14,118 nucleotides of DNA from Coemansia sp. RSA 922 (Eukaryota; Kickxellomycota; Kickxellomycetes; Kickxellales; Kickxellaceae): the NCBI GenBank assembly GCA_027577415.1, contig JANBQS010000646.1, forward strand, positions 1 to 14,118, written 5' to 3'. The notes under the pieces are model-generated. The model saw only the letters and a list, made by a program, of their open reading frames with translations, had not been told where the DNA came from and did no database searches. Within the stretch, counting starts at the first letter, position 1, and every line of letters starts with the position of its first letter. Of the stretch, positions 1-6,258 are shown in pieces. The position numbers were made by a program, and so were the translations under genes.

Positions 1-13
1 AAATCCATTTTGC

Positions 14-27
14 TCCAATCGATTGGA
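14..27. promoter_or_regulatory. Palindrome of two back-to-back CCAAT boxes upstream of AMP deaminase
   Basis: TCCAATCGATTGGA is a perfect 14-bp palindrome about 140 bp before the AMP deaminase start, with a CCAAT pentamer on each strand. CCAAT boxes in fungal promoters are bound by the HAP/NF-Y complex. Its use here is inferred from position only. A weak TATA-like TGTATAT follows at about 45-51 and a T12 run at 104-115. Confidence 0.4.
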
Positions 28-165
28 CACGTCACCTGCAGATTTGTATATCCGCAGAATCTTGCAGGGTCGAGGCTGATTACTTTGAAGGGCTTATCTA
101 CAATTTTTTTTTTTTGCTTCCCAGAAAAAAAGAAAGCGCTGCGTATATTTGTCTAAATCCTGAAC

Positions 166-2544
166 ATGTCCAACGATACCACGCCTGCCGGCAAGGACGA
201 CGACTTGCTGCTCGACGAAGAAAAGTCGGGCGGAGGGCCTCATCCATACATGACATACAACGCACTAGCCAGCTCCAGCTACGCAGCAGGACCCTCTTTT
301 GTGAATGTCTTTATCGCCAAACAGCCCAAAAAGGATCCACTCCAAGCGCCGCCTCAGTCCCAGTCACCCGTTACTGATCCCGCCCAGCACCACCAAGCAG
401 GCCAGGGCCCAGCAGCAGCCGCGATACTCAAATGCAAGCACGCACTAAGTTTCGGCCAAGAAAACAATGTCACAAGTGCTGCCCCGGACTGCGGAAGCAC
501 GCTATCTTCTGGAAACGCCGTACCTGAAGGAGGAATACTGCCAGGCTGTGCCGAAGGGCTGCTCGCTGCTAACCCCGATTTTGATGACGATTTGACTAGT
601 CGCGAGATAGAAGATGAGATCCGCAAGATGATGGCCGGCACGCATGATAATGAGTCCGCCGACGAGCTGGAGGGCATGGGAGAGAGCCCGCTAGAGCTGC
701 AAGACATAGGCAAGGCGTTTACTCGGTGTATGGAGCTACGCGACAAGTATATGCAAATCAGTCTGCAACGCGAAAGCGACAACCCGCGGAATACCCCAGA
801 GTGGACTGTGTACCCAGCACCACCGCCGCCAGCTTGGCATAGCTTTGGAAAGAAGCCGCAGGCAGCTGGCGAGGAGTTTGATATGGCCAAGTGCGAGATT
901 CCTGACGACGACGGATGCACCTTTGCTATGGGCGACGACGGCGTCTACACTGTCTTTGAAAAGGGCGCTAGTGTGCCGTTCACTCAGGCGCCATCGATCC
1001 GCGAGTTCTACATGGATCTGAATTTCCTGCTCGACACTATCTCTGACGGACCCGTCAAGACCTGGGCCTTCCGTCGGCTGCGGTACCTGGATGCGCGCTG
1101 GCAGCTGTATGTGCTGCTCAACGAGCGCGAGGAGACTGCGCAGTCCAAGATGGTCCCCCACCGCGACCTGTACAATGTGCGCAAGGTCGACGGCCACGTG
1201 CACTTGGCTAGCGCGATGAACCAGAAGCACCTTTTGCGTTTCATCAAGTACAAGCTCAAGAACGAGCCGGATTGCCCCGTAATCGTGCGTGACGGCAAGA
1301 CGCTGACTCTGCGCCAGGTCTTCGAGTCGCTCAACCTCACGGCCTACGACCTGTCGATCGACACCCTGGACATGCACGCTCACCAGGGCGCCTACCACCG
1401 CTTCGACAAGTTCAACCTAAAGTACAACCCGATCGGAGAGTCGCGTTTGCGCGAGATATTCATGAAGACAGACAATTTCATCGACGGCGAGTTCTTTGCT
1501 CAGATCACCAAGGAGGTTATCTCGGATCTCGAGCAGTCAAAGTACCAAATGTCAGAGTACCGGATCTCGATCTATGGAAGGTCGCCCGACGAGTGGGATA
1601 AACTGGCTGCCTGGGTCATAGACCACAAGATTCTGTCGCCCAATGTACGCTGGCTCATTCAAGTACCGCGTCTCTACAACGTGTATAAGGCTAGCGGTCA
1701 AGTGGCAAACTTTGAACAGGTTATTGCCAACCTTTTCGGTCCGCTATTTGAAGTCACCAAGGATCCCAGTTCACATCCCAAGCTCCATGTATTTTTGCAG
1801 CGCGTAGTCGGATTCGATTCCGTCGACGACGAGTCCAAACCCGAGCGCCGTATGCACAAAAAGTACCCATTGCCTCGCGTCTGGAACACTCCCGATAACC
1901 CGCCCTACACGTACTACACGTATTTCACGCTGGCCAATATGTGCACTTTGAACCAGTGGCGCTTACGTCGCGGCTTTAACACTTTTGTATTCCGCCCACA
2001 TGCCGGCGAAGCTGGAGACACCGAGCACTTGGCTGCGACTTTTCTGGCTGCGCAAAGTATCAACCACGGTATCCTGCTGCGCAAAGTACCAGCTCTTCAG
2101 TACCTGTACTATTTGCAGCAAATCGGCCTGGCTATGTCGCCCCTATCCAACAACGCTTTGTTCTTGGTCTACGAGCGCAATCCATTCAACACGTATTTCC
2201 AGCGTGGGCTCAACGTCGCCCTGTCCACCGACGACCCTTTGCAGTTTCATTTCACTAAGGAGCCGCTGATGGAGGAGTACTCGGTCGCTGCTCAGATCTG
2301 GAAGTACAACAGCGTCGATATGTGCGAGCTTGCCATGAACTCTGTCATACAGAGCGGATTTGAAGCCGAGGTCAAGCGTCATTGGATCGGTCGCGAGTAT
2401 CTGGAGACTGGTCAGACCGAAGTACACAAGACCAACGTCCCTCTGTGCCGCCTCAAGTACCGCTCGTCGACGCTCGAGCAAGAGCACGCTATTATTGCCA
2501 AGATGACTGCCACAGGATCTGACGTCCTTAACCCAGCAATTTAA
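166..2544 (+). CDS. AMD1: AMP deaminase
   Basis: Catalyses hydrolytic deamination of AMP to IMP and ammonia in the purine nucleotide cycle, in the cytosol. The 792-residue protein is close to the yeast enzyme in length. Residues 1-160 are low-complexity and poorly conserved, as is usual for AMP deaminase N-termini. The metal-dependent deaminase core covers about 335-760. Zinc ligands are visible as HVH (344-346), the His of FRPHAGEAG (612) and the Asp of STDDPLQFH (689). The catalytic Glu is in GEAG (615), with NHG at 633-635. AMP-deaminase signatures MNQKHLLRFIK, MSPLSNNALF and FHFTKEPLMEEYS are intact. One oddity is that the block after HVH reads LASA where most family members have a H-S-[SA]-C type sequence. 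The ATG has A at -3. No intron is seen. The gene is tail-to-tail with the Fanzor-like gene. Confidence 0.97.
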   Translation: MSNDTTPAGKDDDLLLDEEKSGGGPHPYMTYNALASSSYAAGPSFVNVFIAKQPKKDPLQAPPQSQSPVTDPAQHHQAGQGPAAAAILKCKHALSFGQENNVTSAAPDCGSTLSSGNAVPEGGILPGCAEGLLAANPDFDDDLTSREIEDEIRKMMAGTHDNESADELEGMGESPLELQDIGKAFTRCMELRDKYMQISLQRESDNPRNTPEWTVYPAPPPPAWHSFGKKPQAAGEEFDMAKCEIPDDDGCTFAMGDDGVYTVFEKGASVPFTQAPSIREFYMDLNFLLDTISDGPVKTWAFRRLRYLDARWQLYVLLNEREETAQSKMVPHRDLYNVRKVDGHVHLASAMNQKHLLRFIKYKLKNEPDCPVIVRDGKTLTLRQVFESLNLTAYDLSIDTLDMHAHQGAYHRFDKFNLKYNPIGESRLREIFMKTDNFIDGEFFAQITKEVISDLEQSKYQMSEYRISIYGRSPDEWDKLAAWVIDHKILSPNVRWLIQVPRLYNVYKASGQVANFEQVIANLFGPLFEVTKDPSSHPKLHVFLQRVVGFDSVDDESKPERRMHKKYPLPRVWNTPDNPPYTYYTYFTLANMCTLNQWRLRRGFNTFVFRPHAGEAGDTEHLAATFLAAQSINHGILLRKVPALQYLYYLQQIGLAMSPLSNNALFLVYERNPFNTYFQRGLNVALSTDDPLQFHFTKEPLMEEYSVAAQIWKYNSVDMCELAMNSVIQSGFEAEVKRHWIGREYLETGQTEVHKTNVPLCRLKYRSSTLEQEHAIIAKMTATGSDVLNPAI

Positions 2545-2562
2545 CAAAAGGAAAAATTGCTG
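2534..2562. other. Perfect 9-bp inverted repeat spanning the AMP deaminase stop codon
   Basis: Arms CAGCAATTT (2534-2542) and AAATTGCTG (2554-2562) are exactly complementary around an 11-nt loop. The last three codons and the first T of the TAA stop lie in the left arm. In RNA this would form a modest AT-rich hairpin. It could be a chance structure. Confidence 0.4.
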
Positions 2563-2736
2563 TTGTTTAAATTTAGCCTGGAAATTTCGATAAACGTCTC
2601 CTCCACAGTCAATTTCCCGCATAGCAATATCCATTGGGCTAGTAAGTGCTATAATGACCGTCTATTACTCGAGGAAAACTTTGGTCTATTAGTCAATTAA
2701 TTGAATATTGGTCAGGTGAAGATAATCGTCCTTGTG

Positions 2737-2746
2737 AATAAATAAA
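2737..2746 (+). terminator. Two overlapping AATAAA poly(A) signals for AMP deaminase
   Basis: AATAAATAAA holds two overlapping AATAAA hexamers about 190 bases after the AMP deaminase stop. They are in the right orientation for that gene. The distance is ordinary for a fungal 3' UTR. Confidence 0.5.
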
Positions 2747-2758
2747 CGCTAAAAAGGG

Positions 2759-2764
2759 TTTAAT
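2759..2764 (-). terminator. ATTAAA poly(A) signal candidate for the Fanzor-like gene
   Basis: On the - strand ATTAAA lies about 97 bases past the TAG stop of the Fanzor-like gene. It is the only common poly(A) hexamer variant found in the spacer on that strand. If both signals are used, the two convergent transcripts come within a few bases of each other or overlap. Confidence 0.35.
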
Positions 2765-2860
2765 CAATACATCTTGCCCAAAGGGCGTGTCAACGAAGCG
2801 ATAACTCGTCGGATATATCATATAGTAGAAGTAGTAGTTGGTGGTGGTTGTGGTTCAGGG

Positions 2861-5608
2861 CTAGCCTTGACGAGGACGCTTAAACAATGTCTGCACATCA
2901 GAAGCCAAGTCACTCCTATGAGCAGAACGCAACGTCATCGAAAAAGTACGCTCAGGCACTGCAATAACAGCCACAGCAGCCCTAGCAGCACCACGGCCTC
3001 TAGCAGCACCGCGGCCTCTAGCAGCACTGCGGCCTCTGGCAGCACTGTGGCCTCTGATAGCACCGCGGCCCCTGGCAGCCATAGGCATAGCAGCAACCAC
3101 ATGAGTAGGGCGCTTGAACACTGGAGGAATATCACCATTTCCAATAAAGTACTGAATAATGCGGTGAAAGTTCAGAGTGGCAGCCATGTTGCGATTATAC
3201 AGGCGAGGCTTGTAGACGACATAGCGTTCATCATCGAGCTGCTTAACGAGACAGTTTGAACACTGAAGCAGGCCGTGACAGAACGTAAGACGTCTTTGCC
3301 AACGCCGATAAGGCCGGGGGTTGTCGATTACCTTGCACTTGTGGAGGTCGCCATCGCATCCGGGACAGGTCTTGGACGTACGGAACTCGTCAAACAGATA
3401 CGTCGGAAAGCCAAATTTCTTGAACTTTTTGCGCCAGCCGCGACCCCGAATAGGCGCATGGAAGTGAGCCATTGACGCAGACCAATTGCCACAGACCATG
3501 ACAAGTCGCTTGCCAAACTTTCGGATCATGTTGCGCTTCAAACGGGCGTCTGCTTGCTGCTGGTTGATGAACGCGGAAAGTTGCAGCTTGCGGTGGAATG
3601 GGTAGTTGCAGGGCTCGTGGTTATCATCAGAGTGGACTTGATGTGTGGATTTGGTGTGGGTGGTCATCGTATTCGAGTAAAAGTCGCTGAGAACATCCCA
3701 GACCATTGCGCGAGCAGCAACGTATTCAAGGAACTCCTCCGGATCGAGCGTAGTACAGTTAAAGTTGGACAAGTAGAGCTCAGCCTCGCGAATGGCAATG
3801 GAATTACTGTGCTCGTTCTTGACGATTTCACGCAACTGAGTGAACTTTCGCATGCGCGTCTCGTCTAGGCGTTGCTTGCGAGAGTAGCGAAGTACACGCG
3901 GATTCAAATCAGTGCTCGCCCAGCCCAACATATAGTTCAGATCGCCACGGCCCATGTCGTTGAAGACGAGATGCTTGCGAATGGCGGACACCTGCTCCGG
4001 AGATAGACTGGTGATGTAAGGGCAATTGGGCGTACGATGGTCAGTAGCACTGTCCACTGCAAGGTCCTCGATGTAGCGTGGTGAAAACCCGTGTGTAGGC
4101 TGTGCTTCTGGGTGCTTAAAAATAAGCGAAATGGAGATGCCATCTGTGTCCATGCTACCAGAAAACGCCAGTCCCTTGCGCGCATCAAATGGCTTTGACT
4201 TTAGGTCAACGACCTCAGCCCAAAGTTTGGTAGGTGACGTGGCAAGGGTGAAGTTGGGGTTGTGCTTTAAAAAGTGGGAGTGGAGGATGCGTGGATCGAT
4301 ATGCATGTGGCTGGGAATGAACGAGGTGCGTAGGGGACAACACTGGAATACCTTGGCCCTCCGAGGCTCACGCTGGGCATTGCTCTGGTGCTGGTGGTGG
4401 TTCTGGTGGCCACGCCTATCGTTGAATGCCTGTCTGCGCCTACGCCTATGCAAACGCTTGTGCTGGTTCTTCGTCAAGGGCCCAAACACCACCAACGCAG
4501 GCACAGCTGGTGCCAGAGTATCAGCCATGGCCACATCGTCAGCTACAGTCAGAGCAACAACGTCCATACCAGCCGCAGCCCTGGCCTCTGCCTGCGCCAG
4601 CTCCCGAGCAGCTAGATCAGCTGTAGCACATCGATCGAAATACTGACACAGTCGGACAAAGGCCAAGAAGTGGTTCTCGGGGTGGGCCTTTATATCGTAG
4701 AACAGGTCCTTGTGCGCGTTGTTGTACTGGTAGCCTGGGTCATAGGCATTAAGCACTGGTGCAAGAACGTCCAATACGCGAAGACCCTCGGCGTCAAGAC
4801 CAGTACGATCAATAGGGCGGACAGCAATCGCTCGCTTCAAGGCACTAGCAGGATTCCAAATCTGCGCACGTTTGGCAGCCTGGATCTCGCTCTGGCTGTG
4901 TCCAAGTCCCTCCATAGCACGCTCCAGCTCCAGGGCCCGCTCCTTTGTCCGCAGCTCCTTGTTAATCGCCGCACGCAGATAGTTGCCATAGTTCTGTCGG
5001 ATGTTGTTCTTATACGCCGTTGCCATCTGAGCCGCTGAATAGTCAGCAATCCGCGACATGGTGCCATAGTCCCTTGGCTCAATATCAGCAGCCGTGCAAT
5101 AGTCGTCGATATACGTCGCAACAAGCAGGTCATACAAGCAGCTGCGCTGGTCAGCTAGGGGTAGTGGTGGTTTGGCAGAAGACAACGATGTGGCCAAAGT
5201 GCGCAGATTATCCGGCTCCATGAGATCAATGATATCAGCTGGCTGGTCCGTCTCCAGGAGCAAAAGAAGCTGGGCTAGGGATTCGTCACTCAACTCGTCC
5301 ATTGGTCTCTCAAATATCGCGTTGGCCTTGTTCTGTGGAAGACAAAGGGCAAAGAAAACGCGATAGAAAAACGACTGGTGGAGTAGGAGTCCCAGATTAA
5401 AGTCGGGATGAGCCTGGGACTCACAAAGAATGATATAGCGAGAAAACTGGCTCATGTGGGTGGTTAGAAGGTGGACGGTGGGGACGAGTGCCTGGAGTGT
5501 GGGCAGATACCGCGGATTCCATTTGACTGTGGACAAGGGAACCTTGAGGGGACAAACCCGGTTGATCACCTCTTTGGGCAAGGGGACAGCCTGGCCAGCT
5601 GCCTCCAT
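2861..5608 (-). CDS. Fanzor-like RNA-guided nuclease homologue with altered catalytic residues
   Basis: A 915-residue protein related to Fanzor, the eukaryotic TnpB relatives that use an RNA guide to cut DNA. The first 370 residues are a helical region I cannot assign. An Arg-rich cluster at about 380-419 (KRLHRRRRRQ and following) could be a nuclear localisation signal. A TDG motif follows at 488-490. RuvC-I is around D551 (NDMGRGDL). GNW at 707-709 sits where TnpB has its RuvC-II Glu, and E741 in DEFRTSK matches the relocated Glu described for Fanzors. The zinc ribbon is C748/C751 and C783/C786. RuvC-III reads NRNMAATLN, with Asn807 where the family has Asp. D-M-G replaces the usual D-P-G. 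The tail from about 845 to 878 is Arg-Gly repeats. The start is the first ATG in the open frame (context C at -3); the frame is open further upstream without another ATG seen nearby, so a 5' exon is possible. Confidence 0.8.
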   Translation of the reverse strand: MEAAGQAVPLPKEVINRVCPLKVPLSTVKWNPRYLPTLQALVPTVHLLTTHMSQFSRYIILCESQAHPDFNLGLLLHQSFFYRVFFALCLPQNKANAIFERPMDELSDESLAQLLLLLETDQPADIIDLMEPDNLRTLATSLSSAKPPLPLADQRSCLYDLLVATYIDDYCTAADIEPRDYGTMSRIADYSAAQMATAYKNNIRQNYGNYLRAAINKELRTKERALELERAMEGLGHSQSEIQAAKRAQIWNPASALKRAIAVRPIDRTGLDAEGLRVLDVLAPVLNAYDPGYQYNNAHKDLFYDIKAHPENHFLAFVRLCQYFDRCATADLAARELAQAEARAAAGMDVVALTVADDVAMADTLAPAVPALVVFGPLTKNQHKRLHRRRRRQAFNDRRGHQNHHQHQSNAQREPRRAKVFQCCPLRTSFIPSHMHIDPRILHSHFLKHNPNFTLATSPTKLWAEVVDLKSKPFDARKGLAFSGSMDTDGISISLIFKHPEAQPTHGFSPRYIEDLAVDSATDHRTPNCPYITSLSPEQVSAIRKHLVFNDMGRGDLNYMLGWASTDLNPRVLRYSRKQRLDETRMRKFTQLREIVKNEHSNSIAIREAELYLSNFNCTTLDPEEFLEYVAARAMVWDVLSDFYSNTMTTHTKSTHQVHSDDNHEPCNYPFHRKLQLSAFINQQQADARLKRNMIRKFGKRLVMVCGNWSASMAHFHAPIRGRGWRKKFKKFGFPTYLFDEFRTSKTCPGCDGDLHKCKVIDNPRPYRRWQRRLTFCHGLLQCSNCLVKQLDDERYVVYKPRLYNRNMAATLNFHRIIQYFIGNGDIPPVFKRPTHVVAAMPMAARGRGAIRGHSAARGRSAARGRGAARGRGAARAAVAVIAVPERTFSMTLRSAHRSDLASDVQTLFKRPRQG
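2983..3080. repeat. 18-bp coding minisatellite, five copies plus a partial sixth
   Basis: Units begin at 2983, 3001, 3019, 3037 and 3055, followed by eight bases of a sixth. The first three differ by one or two substitutions and the last two are more divergent. On the - strand each unit encodes a hexapeptide of the type A-A-R-G-R-G, giving the Arg-Gly-rich C-terminal tail of the Fanzor-like protein. The 18-bp period preserves the frame, so copy number could change without breaking the gene. Confidence 0.9.
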
Positions 5609-5660
5609 GAGCGTAATGGAAGGCACTGACCAATAAACAAAAAAGAAAAGAAAAAAAGAG

Positions 5661-5690
5661 TAAAGTGGAGTAGAGTGGAGTAGAGTGGAG
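5661..5690. repeat. 10-bp tandem repeat TAGAGTGGAG, three copies
   Basis: Copies at 5661-5670 (one mismatch), 5671-5680 and 5681-5690, followed by a partial TGG. On the gene strand it reads CTCCACTCTA, and together with the adjoining pyrimidine run it forms a CT-rich block between the TATA box and the start codon. CT-rich blocks are common in fungal core promoters. Confidence 0.8.
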
Positions 5691-5791
5691 TGGTAAACGC
5701 CAAGAGAAGGGGCTGAGGAAATGAGGAATAAGATGGCAGTGTTGCTGTGGTTAATGAATAGAAGGGCAGACGATGAGCGTTTTGCTTCTCC

Positions 5792-5799
5792 TTTATATA
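5792..5799 (-). promoter_or_regulatory. TATA box TATATAAA for the Fanzor-like gene
   Basis: TATATAAA on the - strand, about 183 bases upstream of the chosen ATG and upstream of the CT-rich block. The order TATA, CT-rich block, ATG is a normal fungal promoter layout and suggests the gene has its own promoter. Confidence 0.5.
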
Positions 5800-6181
5800 C
5801 GTAGCTGAATGTTGTTGTTTTAGATGGCCTGAGAATGTTTTTTTTTGGATTGTTCCCAGGATTTACATCACATATAGATGGCTAGAGAGATATCTATCGC
5901 GAAAACAGTGTGTATTGTGCTGGCTTTTGATAAATATCATTGAGAGTAATTATAGATAGCGTCAGTGTGGGTACACTTGATATATATGACTAAACAATTA
6001 TCTTATCAAGTATAGATTTTTTTTTAAAAAAAGTATGAATTCTAATGTAATTAGTTAATTGTCTAATTATTTATTTTAGCCTTAAACACATGCTAACAAG
6101 CAGTTGGTGCCCGCCCACTGATTTTGCAAGCAGCTAGAGCTATGGTAAAGTTTAGCCAGGGTGTAAGGATACTAACTGTAC

Positions 6182-6187
6182 TTTAAT
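6182..6187 (-). terminator. ATTAAA poly(A) signal candidate downstream of the 6259-7863 gene
   Basis: ATTAAA on the - strand about 71 bases after the TGA stop of the F-box-like gene. A canonical AATAAA on the same strand lies further on, at 6075-6070. Either could serve. Confidence 0.35.
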
Positions 6188-6258
6188 TCTTATAGTCTAT
6201 AAAATAAATATCTTTTTAAAAGTCCACCTGAGAACAAAACAAAACTTTTCTACTAGCG

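Larger units (their letters stand above)
2545..2860. other. Convergent 3' spacer between AMP deaminase and Fanzor-like genes
   Basis: This 316-bp noncoding spacer must hold both 3' UTRs. It contains a perfect palindrome TCAATTAATTGA (2693-2704), overlapping AATAAA signals on the + strand (2737-2746), an ATTAAA on the - strand (2764-2759), a short hairpin GCCC-AAA-GGGC (2776-2786) and a triplet-like TAG/TGG-rich stretch (2823-2856) just past the Fanzor-like stop. In Fanzor and TnpB loci the guide RNA is usually encoded at or beyond the 3' end of the protein gene, so this is where one would look. No such RNA can be recognised by eye. Confidence 0.5.
5609..6258. other. Spacer: Fanzor-like promoter and AT-rich 3' region of the next gene
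   Basis: The first 200 bp hold a purine-rich (on +) stretch at 5632-5660, a 10-bp tandem repeat and a TATA box, all placed as promoter elements of the Fanzor-like gene. From about 5920 to 6250 the sequence is strongly AT-rich, with a T9A7 run at 6017-6032 and an AATTAGTTAATTGTCTAATT segment near 6049-6068. No coding region or RNA gene is seen. Confidence 0.6.

Noticed and set aside
354..1398. Long - strand frames opposite the AMP deaminase
   Set aside because: The + strand frame is a clear AMP deaminase; the antisense frames result from G+C-rich codon use and show no family features.
2983..3080. Tandem repeat as a CRISPR-like array
   Set aside because: The 18-bp units are contiguous without spacers and encode part of a protein in frame.
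2774..3259. Open frame on + strand with Ser/Thr/Ala repeats
   Set aside because: It is the antisense of the minisatellite and zinc-ribbon part of the Fanzor-like gene; the repeat composition is a by-product.
4131..5038. + strand frames opposite the Fanzor-like gene
   Set aside because: No recognisable domains and full overlap with a well-supported - strand gene.
6017..6032. T9A7 run as a bacterial-type terminator
   Set aside because: The context is eukaryotic, with TATA boxes and poly(A) signals; simple AT-rich spacer DNA explains it.
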